64,000 nucleotides of DNA from Sphingobacteriales bacterium. GTDB lineage: Bacteria > Bacteroidota > Bacteroidia > Chitinophagales > UBA2359. Made by a program: the position numbers and the translations under genes. Positions 1 to 10,022 of this stretch are shown here, piece by piece. Under the pieces are notes generated by a model that saw only the letters and a program-made list of their open reading frames with translations, ran no database searches and was not told the DNA's origin. Location: positions 5,451,501 through 5,515,500 of the forward strand of contig CP064999.1 of NCBI GenBank assembly GCA_016700115.1. Reading direction: 5' to 3'. Position 1 is the first letter of the stretch, and every line of letters starts with the position of its first letter.

Positions 1-1
1 A

Positions 2-3000
2 CCCGATTTTACCTTTGAAACAGCCTTTACGAAACCCGAGTTTAAACAATTTTTTAACATACCCCCCGATTTTACAGTAGAACACTGGATAGCCATACAG
101 GGTGACCATCATTATTGGATGTACTACAAAGGCATTAGAATTGATTGCCACAGTCCCGTCGGGATTGATAAAAATAGTACCGGTTGTAGTATAGGGGCGA
201 GAGTAAATTACTTTTACCCTAAAGGCGAACCCGAAAATATTCAGGTAAGCCCAGAGGTAGCCATTGATTCTGCAACCAAATATTATATTAAATGCTACAA
301 GCGCGTTCCCCGAGTAGAAGTTCCTGCTACTAAATTAGCCTATTACATACGTCCGGGTACAAACAGTTATATTTACCTCTGCCATAAAATTAATTTAGGC
401 GATCAATACATATATATAGATGCCATTACCGGCACCATAAGAGGTAGTGGAAGCGCCAATAATGATGTGTTTATCACCACCCCATTCAACCCCGTTGACG
501 ATGAACCGGATTATCCTGTAACGCTCTGGTATGGCAACGATTTGCCTTATTTTACGCAATATCCCGATGAAAAACAAATTTGGCTGAGTTCCTGCGATTT
601 TGGAAGTTGCAAGCTATATCATTTAAAACAAGATAACACCTCCCATCGCATGGAATCCTATACCAATCCGGACGACTTTACCGCCACCAGTGATTCGAAG
701 CGTTATCATTGGTGGTCAGACGACGGAGCAGATGCGCCTCCGGGCATTTCGCTCAATTTTAGTGCGTTGCCCAGTGCTTGGGGCATTGCCGACGGGCAGG
801 CGGTAATTGCTTTTACCCCACCCAGCGGTATTGTCAACGATTATACTATGGGTGGCACTTTTTCGGGAACCAACAATACACTTCTAACCGGATTAAGCGC
901 AGGCATACATACTGTAAACATTGTTCATAATACAATCGGCTGCAATTATCCACAGGCAATTGCCATAGGCACACAAGATGGCTTTATCGTTACACCTACC
1001 TTAGTACCCGTTACCTGTTACCAATACGGCAATATTGTGATTAACATGAGCAATGCCGCAGGTGCGGAGGTCATGATTACCGGACCCATTGCCACTCCCC
1101 AATTTAACGGAATTGTTTATTCTTCCTTTCCGGCAGGCTCCAACAGTTTTGATGTGGCAGAGCAGTTAAATGCAGGCAGTTTATTACCGCCGGGCAATTA
1201 CGCTATATTAGTGCAAAAAGATGGCAAATACACCGCCCTTAATTTGCGCCTCGATTACCCCAATTGCCCCAATGAAATATCCATGCTTAGTACTGCCTAT
1301 TGGGCTATTGAACGCGTTCATTCTTTTTTTCAAAATCCCGCTTCGTTAAATTGCTACTTTACCTCTGCACCACCGGCTGCCCCCACTACCGTAAACCTAT
1401 CGCTCACCTCCGGCATTAACCAGTTTACCGCCGGCAACCCGCTCATTGAGTTATGCCTCTTAAACAGCTGGGAACTTAATGCCGCTACCAATCTTACAAG
1501 TCTGGTATTCGATAATAAAATCCGAATAAGGGTGAGCAATGGCAACGGATCTGCACCCATGGTAGATTTAGATATACTGGCGCACGAATATGCCCATGCC
1601 ATCAATGCAAAAGGGGTAAATGTGCAATGTGATAACCAACCAGTTGAGGGTGGCGCACTTGTAGAAAGTTTTTGCGATATTATGGGTATTATGGTGCAGA
1701 GTACCATAAGACAATTAGACTGGAATATAGGCGAATCGGTGGGTACATTGCGGGCTTTAAACACCCCCAAATTATACAACAACCCTACTACTTATGGCGG
1801 ACAATATTGGAATGCCGCCACAACATCAAGCGACGGGATGCGTTACACCAATTCTGGCGTATTCAGCTATTGGTTCTATTTGTTAGCATCAGGGCAGAGC
1901 GGCACAGTAGATGATGGCTTTAGCGCGCCCTATCCAAATAATATTTCGGGCAGAAATGTGCCTTCGGCTACTGCATTTAATGTGCCGGCCATAGGCGCAG
2001 AAAAAGCAGCTAAAATACTGCTTGAAGTTTTTACCACAAACACCATTTCTAATTCATGGGGGCTTAATAATACAATAAATCAGAACTATCTTGGCATAGC
2101 AAAGGCAACGCTTACTGTGGCGGGGCAACTGTATGGCACTTGCTCTGCCGAAGTACTTGCTGTGCGTGAAGCATGGCGAGCAGTGGGTATAGATGCGTGG
2201 CAAGCAGAATCGGTAACCTGCGATATAACCAAACCCTACATTAAAGAGCTAAAAGTTACCAACAGTAGCGGCGCAATTAAATATCATAAACACTGGCAAA
2301 TAAACCCCGTTAATGGTAAATTATGCTTGACAGATGTTACTGCCACCTCTCAAAGTTTAATTGTTCAAACAGGAAACACATTTCAGCTTGAAGTTACAAG
2401 CAGTGAACCTTTGTCCGATTTTTCTTTTTTGGGCTTTAAACCAAGCGGAGCAGGTCTTCTTAGTACTGGCTTTACGTCTGCCGTCACTTCTTCTAACGCC
2501 ACCATTTGGACAGCCACTATAACCACAGATGCTTCTTTAGAACTTCCAGGAGGGGAGGTAGCCTTTGTTTTCAGCGGACATGATATGGCAGGTAACGAAT
2601 TGTTGTCAATGCATAATATGATTACCGGCACACCTCCTTGTCTAAATTATAACGATCTCCCACAGCGATTTTCTCCCACAGCACCTTGGATGCCAACTAC
2701 CGCACCGCAAGGAACCGATGAAATTCATAAAATGAACCTGTATGCCTGCTCCCTCGATTTGCCCGATTCCGACATCTGCGACAACCACCTCCCCTACATC
2801 CAATCGGTGCAGATTAACGATATTGCAACCGGCTACATCATAGCCCACCAAAGTTGGGAGCTAACCGAAAGCCAAACCCATCTATGCCTTGTCAACAATA
2901 TTGAACCCGAACAAACAACAGATTTAACACAGGGGCTGTTTTTAACCGTCGTTACTTCCGAGCCAATGAGTAATTTAGCATTTGCTGGTGCTGTTGCTCC

Positions 3001-4747
3001 AACCGGAATTATCTATTACTCAGGTATCAATCAGGTTTCCGGTAGTGGAACTAATTGGTTTTTTACACTATCGTCCTTTAATTTAGCGGGGTTTGACAGC
3101 AACACTGATTATAAGCTGCGATTTAGCGGACAAGATTTGGCGGGCAATGACCTGATAAGTATGCATGAATATGAGGGTGCTAATTCTACCCCTCCTTGTA
3201 TTGCTACAAATGCCTTGCCTTACAAAGATTCCAATGAAAATTGGATGAATTATATATCAGGGTTTGACAAATCCTTTGGATTTACTTATAGATGCAACTT
3301 ATCCGCCGAGCTTCTCATAGTATGTAATTATACAAGTACGACATCTTCCGTGTATTTCAATATAAATATTACTTCGTGTGCTGAAGATGAAGTAACTTGG
3401 TTTGCTCAGATGGATTGGGATGGAGATGGCAATTTTGACCAGTCAACCATTGGAGATGCTATGGGAACTACAATAGTTTACAATTCGACAAGCAATGGGC
3501 AAGCACAACTTACCCTTACGAACACCGTAACGGGTGAGCAGTTGGTGTTAAATGCCTATTGCAATGATATTCCTGTTTCTGATGATTGTGAAAATGTCTC
3601 TCCCGATTTTGATGATACCACTTTCTCTCAAAATCCTCATTATTGTTTGGGAGAATCTGTCTGCATCTCATATTATGTTACCGATTTTAGTCCTATTGAA
3701 AACGTAACCTGTTCGGCAGCCGATGCAACGCACGCCTACCAGTCGGGGTATCACCATAATCCGGCTGCCCCAAATTATGATGATGCCTATTATTGGCAAT
3801 CCGGCACTTTCTGTTTTACACCAACCGCTACAGATGCGGCACAGGGCGACATGTTTGTTTTCCTTTCGGCAACAGACATGACGGCTGTTTGGTGCCAACA
3901 AACAGGGCATGCTGCTTGTATTGTTACTAACCTCTGCTGCCCCACCGGCTTCGACTATCCGCAGGAATTGGAAGCAGTTTACGACTGCAACGGCGACCTG
4001 TACCAACCCGCAGAAGCAACCGTTATGGCTCTGACCAACGGCTGCAACCTCGATTTTACCGTGAACGGAAGTTCCAACCATACCCTGAGCCATCTCGGAG
4101 AAGGTGTTTATGACCTCACCCTGTCGTTCAACAACCAAACCTATCTGATTGAAGACGCGATTTCTGTCGAAGGCATTTATTTGGAAGACGGCAACCTGCA
4201 AATTACCCATACCGCTCAACCCAGCCTCGGTGCCTGTAGTAGCGACCAGTGCAACGGGCAGATTACCCTCTCCGTTGCCGGAGGAAGTGGCAACTATACC
4301 TACCATTGGAGCGATTGCATTCCACCACCCGGCGAAATGATGTTGCCTTGCAACAGCCCTTTGCGCAATCAGCTTTGCACCGGAAGCTATACCGTTACCG
4401 TTGCAGACGACCTGACCGGCTGCCAAACGGTTTATACTGCCGGCGTGAGTCTTTACTACCCGCCCAACGCCGGCGTTTTGTCCGACAATGAATTTAGTGT
4501 CAGCCCTACGATATTCAGCGGCAGCACCACCCTGACCTATCGGGTGGGGTATGATGCACAAGTAAGCATTTCCATGTTCAATGGTCAGGGTATTTTAGTG
4601 GACTCGCCCATTCAACAGGAGTTCCGTGCCGAAGGGCAGTACAACATGACCCATTCCCCTCCTTCCGGTTTGCCGCAGGGGGTTTATTATTATGTTCTGT
4701 ATGTGTGCGAACAGTATATTACGAGGGTGGCGATAAAGATTGATTAG
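2..4747 (+). CDS. T9SS-exported protein with M4 (thermolysin-like) metallopeptidase domain, 5'-truncated by window
   Basis: The reading frame is open from position 2, so the gene begins before the window and the ATG at 119 is probably internal. A thermolysin-like domain lies around nt 1280-2220: HEYAH (HExxH) is encoded at 1583, the downstream GALVESFCD supplies the third zinc ligand Glu, and a TNSGVFSYWFYLL segment matches the second M4 subdomain. The usual catalytic His before TNSG is a Tyr here. Two copies of an Ig-like extracellular domain follow (nt 2230-2750 and 2780-3300, both with SEPM/SEPL and GxDxAGN motifs), then a Cys-rich block and a C-terminal sorting domain (NAGVLSDNEFSVSPT to VAIKID) of the Por/T9SS type. 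The product is inferred to be cell-surface or secreted. The last third is almost the same as the end of the gene finishing at 10022. Peptidase activity is uncertain. Confidence 0.85.
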   Translation, partial: PDFTFETAFTKPEFKQFFNIPPDFTVEHWIAIQGDHHYWMYYKGIRIDCHSPVGIDKNSTGCSIGARVNYFYPKGEPENIQVSPEVAIDSATKYYIKCYKRVPRVEVPATKLAYYIRPGTNSYIYLCHKINLGDQYIYIDAITGTIRGSGSANNDVFITTPFNPVDDEPDYPVTLWYGNDLPYFTQYPDEKQIWLSSCDFGSCKLYHLKQDNTSHRMESYTNPDDFTATSDSKRYHWWSDDGADAPPGISLNFSALPSAWGIADGQAVIAFTPPSGIVNDYTMGGTFSGTNNTLLTGLSAGIHTVNIVHNTIGCNYPQAIAIGTQDGFIVTPTLVPVTCYQYGNIVINMSNAAGAEVMITGPIATPQFNGIVYSSFPAGSNSFDVAEQLNAGSLLPPGNYAILVQKDGKYTALNLRLDYPNCPNEISMLSTAYWAIERVHSFFQNPASLNCYFTSAPPAAPTTVNLSLTSGINQFTAGNPLIELCLLNSWELNAATNLTSLVFDNKIRIRVSNGNGSAPMVDLDILAHEYAHAINAKGVNVQCDNQPVEGGALVESFCDIMGIMVQSTIRQLDWNIGESVGTLRALNTPKLYNNPTTYGGQYWNAATTSSDGMRYTNSGVFSYWFYLLASGQSGTVDDGFSAPYPNNISGRNVPSATAFNVPAIGAEKAAKILLEVFTTNTISNSWGLNNTINQNYLGIAKATLTVAGQLYGTCSAEVLAVREAWRAVGIDAWQAESVTCDITKPYIKELKVTNSSGAIKYHKHWQINPVNGKLCLTDVTATSQSLIVQTGNTFQLEVTSSEPLSDFSFLGFKPSGAGLLSTGFTSAVTSSNATIWTATITTDASLELPGGEVAFVFSGHDMAGNELLSMHNMITGTPPCLNYNDLPQRFSPTAPWMPTTAPQGTDEIHKMNLYACSLDLPDSDICDNHLPYIQSVQINDIATGYIIAHQSWELTESQTHLCLVNNIEPEQTTDLTQGLFLTVVTSEPMSNLAFAGAVAPTGIIYYSGINQVSGSGTNWFFTLSSFNLAGFDSNTDYKLRFSGQDLAGNDLISMHEYEGANSTPPCIATNALPYKDSNENWMNYISGFDKSFGFTYRCNLSAELLIVCNYTSTTSSVYFNINITSCAEDEVTWFAQMDWDGDGNFDQSTIGDAMGTTIVYNSTSNGQAQLTLTNTVTGEQLVLNAYCNDIPVSDDCENVSPDFDDTTFSQNPHYCLGESVCISYYVTDFSPIENVTCSAADATHAYQSGYHHNPAAPNYDDAYYWQSGTFCFTPTATDAAQGDMFVFLSATDMTAVWCQQTGHAACIVTNLCCPTGFDYPQELEAVYDCNGDLYQPAEATVMALTNGCNLDFTVNGSSNHTLSHLGEGVYDLTLSFNNQTYLIEDAISVEGIYLEDGNLQITHTAQPSLGACSSDQCNGQITLSVAGGSGNYTYHWSDCIPPPGEMMLPCNSPLRNQLCTGSYTVTVADDLTGCQTVYTAGVSLYYPPNAGVLSDNEFSVSPTIFSGSTTLTYRVGYDAQVSISMFNGQGILVDSPIQQEFRAEGQYNMTHSPPSGLPQGVYYYVLYVCEQYITRVAIKID

Positions 4748-5250
4748 CCCTGTCTAAACATGCTGTCCGGCGGTTTCTTTTGACCGGAAAAAACGCCACA
4801 GATTTTGTTGTTTTATCAAAATACTGCCGCAATTGGCACAAACTTCAACAAAAATAAGTATCATTGTTCCGGTTATCAAAAAACAATTCCTGATAATGAT
4901 GGCACAACAAACACATATACCCCCCCCATATATGTTCGCTTACAGGCAGTTGTAAGCCACACCGCCCTGCTCCCTCCTTAGTGCCATACGTTTGTTTATA
5001 GCGCTGTTTTAACAACAGTTTATGGTTTGCTTTTTGCCTTACACAGACAAGAAGCATCAGATTTATATTTTATCATAGTAAAAATCCTTTTTTATGAAAA
5101 CCTATTATTTTGTAAAATCCCTCAAACTTGGGTTATTATGGGCTTTGCTTGCAGCCCTGCCGTGTGTGCAAACGCTTATGGCACAATACAGCAACCGAAA
5201 CATCATTATCACCCCACCCCAAAAACTCAGCGAGGGAGAGGAAGATAATG
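3700..5250 (+). repeat. Conserved block, copy 1 (C-terminal third + intergenic + leader)
   Basis: This block is nearly identical to 8990-10615. It covers the Cys-rich and sorting domains of the upstream large gene, most of the intergenic region including a C8 tract, and about the first 45-50 codons of the downstream small gene. Similarity falls sharply on both sides. The pattern suggests duplication followed by gene conversion, or module shuffling. Confidence 0.8.
4748..5093. other. Intergenic region with C8 tract inside a palindrome
   Basis: There is no gene in these 346 bases. At 4914-4935 a run of eight C (4920-4927) sits between ACATATA and TATATGT, which are complementary arms. The segment from about 4830 to 5093 recurs at 10203-10464, including the same C8 tract, and leads into the same signal peptide. 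It probably carries the promoter of the downstream gene, but I cannot point to a clear -7 element. Confidence 0.6.
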
Positions 5251-6197
5251 AGATAGTGTATGAGTACGAATACAACACCTCGCAAAGCGGAAGAAAAACT
5301 GCCTCCTCATTCGCTTACAAGGTCCACTTTGTGAGTAAATCGAGTAGAGATACTTGTGCTTCTTTTAATTTAAAAGACCCTCAGAATAATCCATACCAAA
5401 ATCTGCCTTACAAGGAAAGCAAAACACCCTTGTATTACTATCTGACAGATTTTAAGACCTACGACCTGTCTAAGGAAAACCCAAAAAAAATAATACAAAA
5501 TTATTTTCCCGAAGCAGAAAGAATTGTCCAAGAAAAAGGCTGCTTTAGCTTAATGGCAACTCAGGTTGAGCCATTGCACCAGCTTAGTTATCTGGAAAAG
5601 GATAAAAATTATGTAGCTATTGCATACACATTAATTGCAAAATTAGACCACAATAAGTGTCCGTTTTCAGCTATGGGAGGCGATGATTACCGCGATGTGT
5701 TGTTTCAAACAACCATACTTGCACTCAACAACAAAGGGGAGGTAATAGCAAAAATCATTAGCCACAGAACTAACTGCAACAGGGTAGAAATAGACAATAC
5801 CGGCAGGCACATAGCTTTCTCTTATGGTAATGCTATGGAAGATTTTGTAAACGTAGAAGACGGATACAAAATTTATGACTTGGGTGAACAACAACTGATT
5901 GTAGATAAAAAGGTTGCATTTGTTCAAGGTTGTATTTTTGAAATGGATTATTGTCGCTGCTCATACAATAACCGTCGATTCGTTTCTACTGAAACTACAT
6001 ATAGCTTTTATATGCTGCACGAAAGAGTAGCATATACCAAATCTTTTGAAAGAGGGCAAAAACCAACTTTTAACAAGTTTTGGTATAGCTTAATAAAGTT
6101 TTACCCTAAAACATCGGGCAACTTACCTAAAGACTGGAAAAAGCCCGATAGCATTTACTATTTGTTTGAAGAATCTTTCACCAAAGAAAATTTTTAA
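5094..6197 (+). CDS. Secreted hypothetical protein, leader identical to its paralog at 10465
   Basis: The 367-aa product starts with a clear Sec signal peptide (MKTYYFVKSLKLGLLWALLA, cleaved after about TLMAQ). I do not recognise the family. The mature part has a repeated-strand character with a motif ILALNNKGEVI followed by IAFSYGNAMEDF; the paralog at 10465 has the matching FIALNNKGEII and GIAYGSIAEDY. The first ~45 residues are virtually the same in the two paralogs, whereas the bodies have diverged strongly. It lies 346 bases after a large T9SS protein and 3 bases before the M23-type gene, so it may be co-transcribed with the latter. Location is inferred to be periplasmic or surface; function is unknown. 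Confidence 0.75.
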   Translation: MKTYYFVKSLKLGLLWALLAALPCVQTLMAQYSNRNIIITPPQKLSEGEEDNEIVYEYEYNTSQSGRKTASSFAYKVHFVSKSSRDTCASFNLKDPQNNPYQNLPYKESKTPLYYYLTDFKTYDLSKENPKKIIQNYFPEAERIVQEKGCFSLMATQVEPLHQLSYLEKDKNYVAIAYTLIAKLDHNKCPFSAMGGDDYRDVLFQTTILALNNKGEVIAKIISHRTNCNRVEIDNTGRHIAFSYGNAMEDFVNVEDGYKIYDLGEQQLIVDKKVAFVQGCIFEMDYCRCSYNNRRFVSTETTYSFYMLHERVAYTKSFERGQKPTFNKFWYSLIKFYPKTSGNLPKDWKKPDSIYYLFEESFTKENF

Positions 6198-6200
6198 ACC

Positions 6201-7163
6201 ATGAAAAACACAAAATACAGTCTGTTTATTTTATTAGCATTTGCAATAACGCAAAATACATTAGCACAATTTGTTTTGCAGTACAAAACGTGTTATACCT
6301 GCCCGACAAGTAATTTTCAGGAAAACTTGGTTTCTGATGATTTTGGTAGAAGACCTACGGGCAGCCGTTGGCATAAAGGATTAGATTTTAGCCCGGCAGC
6401 AGGCGATGGCGATGTGGGTTACGAATTATTGGCATTGCAAACCGGCACCATAACTGATTTAGTTGTATCGGGTTACAAATACATAACAGTACAAAGCCCC
6501 GCTACACCCACACAGCCGGCTATTATTTATGGTTACGGGCATATCTTTACTGATACAGGTAGCAGTTGTGGCAATTTTGAATTTCATAATATGTATCCTC
6601 CAAATCAAGATTTTCCTGTAATTATTTTTAAAGATGAGGCTGGCTATTTAGTACATGCTATTTCGACTTTTATGGGAGATGACGGTCAAGTATTGTATAA
6701 TGGAAATTTATACCCCGTTACCAACCAAGTAACCGCCGGGCAAAGTATTGCGCCATTAGGCAATTCGGGCGGTTTTGTAGGAGCAGGGCATGTGCATCTA
6801 TATAATTTTACCATACCCAATCAGCCTAATCCTGGTGGAGACCAAGCACTGTATAATGCAGGCGATTATTTCTTCAATTTCAAAAACCCGCTTGATTTTT
6901 TAGATTATATGCCTGCACAGTACGCGCTAAATATCACTCCATCGCTTGTTTATACACCCAGCCAATACTCTCACATAAAAGTACGTTGTGCTATTAATGG
7001 AGAACCCGTTCCAGACCCAACGCCCAATAGGCATGATACAGCTATGGATATAGATGAGGTACAATTGTTGATAAAGAAAAGCTACCAAACCAACAATGAG
7101 TATGTGCTTATGAAAGGGGTTTGGTTAGAAAGTAAAATCTGCCAAAGGAGGTCGCTTTGTTAA
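6201..7163 (+). CDS. M23-family (lysostaphin-type) peptidase domain, N-terminal fragment of a split T9SS protein
   Basis: A signal peptide (residues 1-22, ending TLAQ) precedes an M23-like domain with HKGLD (H58, D62; the HxxxD zinc motif) and GHVHL (H197, H199; the HxH motif). M23 domains cleave peptidoglycan cross-links or other glycine-rich peptides; activity here is inferred only. The frame ends at TAA 7161, but coding-like sequence continues first in the +1 frame (AKGGRFVNANSDRYPAPG, 7141-7224) and then back in the original frame (FPFNRVDIAHYDDD, from about 7230) into the open frame that ends at 10022. A 1-bp insertion in the A4 run near 7133 and a second indel near 7225 would explain this. 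The fragment is most likely the N-terminus of one large exoprotein spanning 6201-10022. Confidence 0.75.
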   Translation: MKNTKYSLFILLAFAITQNTLAQFVLQYKTCYTCPTSNFQENLVSDDFGRRPTGSRWHKGLDFSPAAGDGDVGYELLALQTGTITDLVVSGYKYITVQSPATPTQPAIIYGYGHIFTDTGSSCGNFEFHNMYPPNQDFPVIIFKDEAGYLVHAISTFMGDDGQVLYNGNLYPVTNQVTAGQSIAPLGNSGGFVGAGHVHLYNFTIPNQPNPGGDQALYNAGDYFFNFKNPLDFLDYMPAQYALNITPSLVYTPSQYSHIKVRCAINGEPVPDPTPNRHDTAMDIDEVQLLIKKSYQTNNEYVLMKGVWLESKICQRRSLC

Positions 7164-7307
7164 CGCAAATAGCGACAGATATCCGGCACCGGGTTTTCCT
7201 CCACATAATACTCCTGCCCCTACCTAACTACTAATTTCCCTTTTAACAGAGTTGATATAGCGCATTATGATGACGATATAGGATTAGGAAGTGCAACAAG
7301 AACGGGA

Positions 7308-10022
7308 GTGCGTTCATACGCCTACAATACTAACCCCTACGACGATTATTTTTTTTCAGACCTGAAGTTGCGTATTCATAAAGACGATGAATATTCTGAT
7401 GCCTTAATACAATACGCCTACATAAACGAAGATGCCCGCTATCCCGACGGCAACTACTTCCTGCTTGCAAGCGCCACCACCGTAAACGGAGATTTATTTG
7501 ACAGCGACCCTTCCCCTATAGTCATTGACAACTTCCGACCTTACATTAAGGAGGTGCTGATTACACAGGGCGGATTACCGCGTTATCATGCTGTTTGGGA
7601 ATGGGATGCCGAATTTAATAATGGCTCCGGCAATCCGCCGGGACGGTTAGAATATAACAGGATTACAATTACATCCGTATTAACTTCGGGTGAAGACTTA
7701 GCTGTCCAAATTATTGCATCAGAACCCATGGACGAAATTTCTTTCACTATAGAAGGCACAACAGATATTCATACAGCTATTGACTACAGTGAAAACACAT
7801 CTTGGTTTGAAATATCTTCATCGTTTTTAGAAACTCTTATTGTCAATGACTACCATACCCTCAATATAACCGGGCAGGATTTAACGCTTAATTATTTAAC
7901 CGGTTTCCCCTCAAGTCCACCTCCCTCAAGCCCGCCGGATTACACTGCTGCCCAACTCCCTCATCGTACCGGCGCTACTTCCTCTTCATGGAGCATACCT
8001 TTTAGCAATACTACCGATCGGGCACATTTTTTCTATCTTTCCAATTGTTTTCCGGGTGAGGGGGAAAGCGGACCCTGCATCCTGGATGCCGGTGTCGGAT
8101 TATTCAACTCTTGCGGTAATGCGTTTAACTCCGAAAACGAACAGCTTTGCGCGGGGGCTACTTTACAAGTTTACGATTTCTCGTGTGCCGCCTGTGCCGA
8201 AACGGCAGAGTGGAATTTTGATGGCGGAACAGCCGTTTTGGTGGACGCTGATCCGGACTATTACAGCGTTTCTTGGGATACCCCCGGCACTTATACCGTT
8301 TCCCTCTCGTTATGGGGTAGTGAAGCTTTTAACGAAAACGGTATCGATAACTACTCCCAAACTATTACGGTTTCAGAAACAGGCTGTGTGGGTAACGGGA
8401 TGGTTGTAGGTTCTATCGGCGAAGCCTGTAATATATTGACTATTATTATGCTTAATGGTGTTCAACCGTTTACAGTTTCAATGTTAGGGCAACAAACTAA
8501 TTTTGCAACCAACACTTTTCAATTAAATACTGAAAACATACCCATAGGCGACACATATTTTATTACTATCACAGATGCCGTTGGGTGTTCAACAGAAGTA
8601 ACAGGACAAAAAGTTGAAAGCTTCTATATAACTGCGAATAATTTAGATTGTTGGGGGAATGGTTTTGCAAGTTTTAATCTCAATTTTTATTGTGGTACAC
8701 CTCCTTATTCCTTTTTTGTAGGTGGGGAATTAATAACAACTTCGACATCTAGCCATAGTGTACTTGATGAATTAACAGGTGGTGAACTTTTAATGGTTGT
8801 TACAGAATCTCAAGGGCAATCAAATACGGTTTTAATACAATGCACCGTAGTTAATGATGAATGTCAAAACGATACCCCGGTATTTCTTCTACCGGAAACG
8901 ATTGAACAAATCAATATTTGTGCAGGCGAAGAAATATGTTTGAACTACTACGTTAGAGATGCTACCAGTACAGGAATCTATCCTGCCGTATGTTCTGTGG
9001 AAAATGCCACACATACCTATCAGTCGGGGTTTTACAATCATCCGGATGCCCCAAATTATGACGATGCCTATTATTGGCAATCCGGTACATTCTGTTTTAC
9101 CCCGGATATAGAACAAATCGGGTTGCAAGTAATTACTCTTTCAGCTTCCGATATTACAGCTTCTTGGTGCCAAGAAACCGGATTAGCTTATATATTAGTC
9201 AATACCCTCTGCTGTCCCACCGGCTTCGACTATCCGCAGGAGCTAACCGCCGTTTACGACTGCGACGGCAACCTTTACCAGCCCGCAGAAGCAACCGTTA
9301 TGGCCCTGACCAACGGCTGCAACCTCGACTTTACCCTGAACGGAAGTGCCGACCACACCCTCGGCCATCTCGGAGAAGGGGTTTACGACCTCACCCTTTC
9401 GTTCAACAACCAAACCTATCTGATTGAAGACGCGATTACGGTTTCGGGCATTTATATGGACGACGGCAACCTGCAAATTACCCACACCACCCAACCCAGC
9501 CTTGCCGCCTGCAGCAGCGACCAGTGCAACGGGCAGATTTCTTTGTCCGTTTCGGGAGGAAGCGGCAACTATACCTACCATTGGAGCGATTGCATTCCGC
9601 CACCCGGCGAAATGATGTTGCCCTGCAACAGCCCTTTGCGCAATCACCTTTGCAGCGGAAGCTATACCGTTACCGTAGCAGACGACCTGACCGATTGCGA
9701 AACAGTTTATACTGCCAATGTGAATCTATACTACCCGCCCAACGCCGGGGTTTTATCCGACAATGAGTTTAGTGTCAGCCCTACGGTTTTCAGCGGCAGC
9801 ACCACCCTTACCTATCGGGTGGGGTATGATGCACAAGTAAGCATTTCCATGTTCAATGGTCAGGGTATTTTAGTGGACTCGCCCATTCAACAGGAGTTCC
9901 GTGCCGAAGGGCAGTACAGCATGACCCATTCCCCTCCTTCCGGTTTGCCGCAGGGGGTTTATTATTATGTGCTGTATGTGTGCGAGCAGTATATTACGAG
10001 GGTGGCGATAAAGATTGATTAA
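7308..10022 (+). CDS. T9SS-exported multidomain protein, C-terminal part of the split M23 protein
   Basis: The reported start is a GTG, but the frame is open and coding-like from about 7212, and there is no signal peptide, so this is probably the continuation of the gene starting at 6201. Order of domains: an Ig-like domain with SEPMDEISF and GQDLTLN (as in the gene ending at 4747), a PKD domain (AEWNFDGG ... WDTPGTYTVSLSLWG, nt 8170-8330), further Ig-like repeats, a Cys-rich region, and a T9SS C-terminal sorting domain ending VAIKID. From about nt 8990 on, it is nearly identical to the end of the gene at 2-4747. If restored, the whole protein would be about 1270 residues with an M23 catalytic head. 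Confidence 0.75.
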   Translation: MRSYAYNTNPYDDYFFSDLKLRIHKDDEYSDALIQYAYINEDARYPDGNYFLLASATTVNGDLFDSDPSPIVIDNFRPYIKEVLITQGGLPRYHAVWEWDAEFNNGSGNPPGRLEYNRITITSVLTSGEDLAVQIIASEPMDEISFTIEGTTDIHTAIDYSENTSWFEISSSFLETLIVNDYHTLNITGQDLTLNYLTGFPSSPPPSSPPDYTAAQLPHRTGATSSSWSIPFSNTTDRAHFFYLSNCFPGEGESGPCILDAGVGLFNSCGNAFNSENEQLCAGATLQVYDFSCAACAETAEWNFDGGTAVLVDADPDYYSVSWDTPGTYTVSLSLWGSEAFNENGIDNYSQTITVSETGCVGNGMVVGSIGEACNILTIIMLNGVQPFTVSMLGQQTNFATNTFQLNTENIPIGDTYFITITDAVGCSTEVTGQKVESFYITANNLDCWGNGFASFNLNFYCGTPPYSFFVGGELITTSTSSHSVLDELTGGELLMVVTESQGQSNTVLIQCTVVNDECQNDTPVFLLPETIEQINICAGEEICLNYYVRDATSTGIYPAVCSVENATHTYQSGFYNHPDAPNYDDAYYWQSGTFCFTPDIEQIGLQVITLSASDITASWCQETGLAYILVNTLCCPTGFDYPQELTAVYDCDGNLYQPAEATVMALTNGCNLDFTLNGSADHTLGHLGEGVYDLTLSFNNQTYLIEDAITVSGIYMDDGNLQITHTTQPSLAACSSDQCNGQISLSVSGGSGNYTYHWSDCIPPPGEMMLPCNSPLRNHLCSGSYTVTVADDLTDCETVYTANVNLYYPPNAGVLSDNEFSVSPTVFSGSTTLTYRVGYDAQVSISMFNGQGILVDSPIQQEFRAEGQYSMTHSPPSGLPQGVYYYVLYVCEQYITRVAIKID

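Noticed and set aside
3668..4561. 297-codon minus-strand ORF opposite the T9SS sorting region
   Set aside because: It is the antisense shadow of a well-supported gene; a matching shadow exists opposite the duplicate block (9243-9647), as expected from shared sequence.
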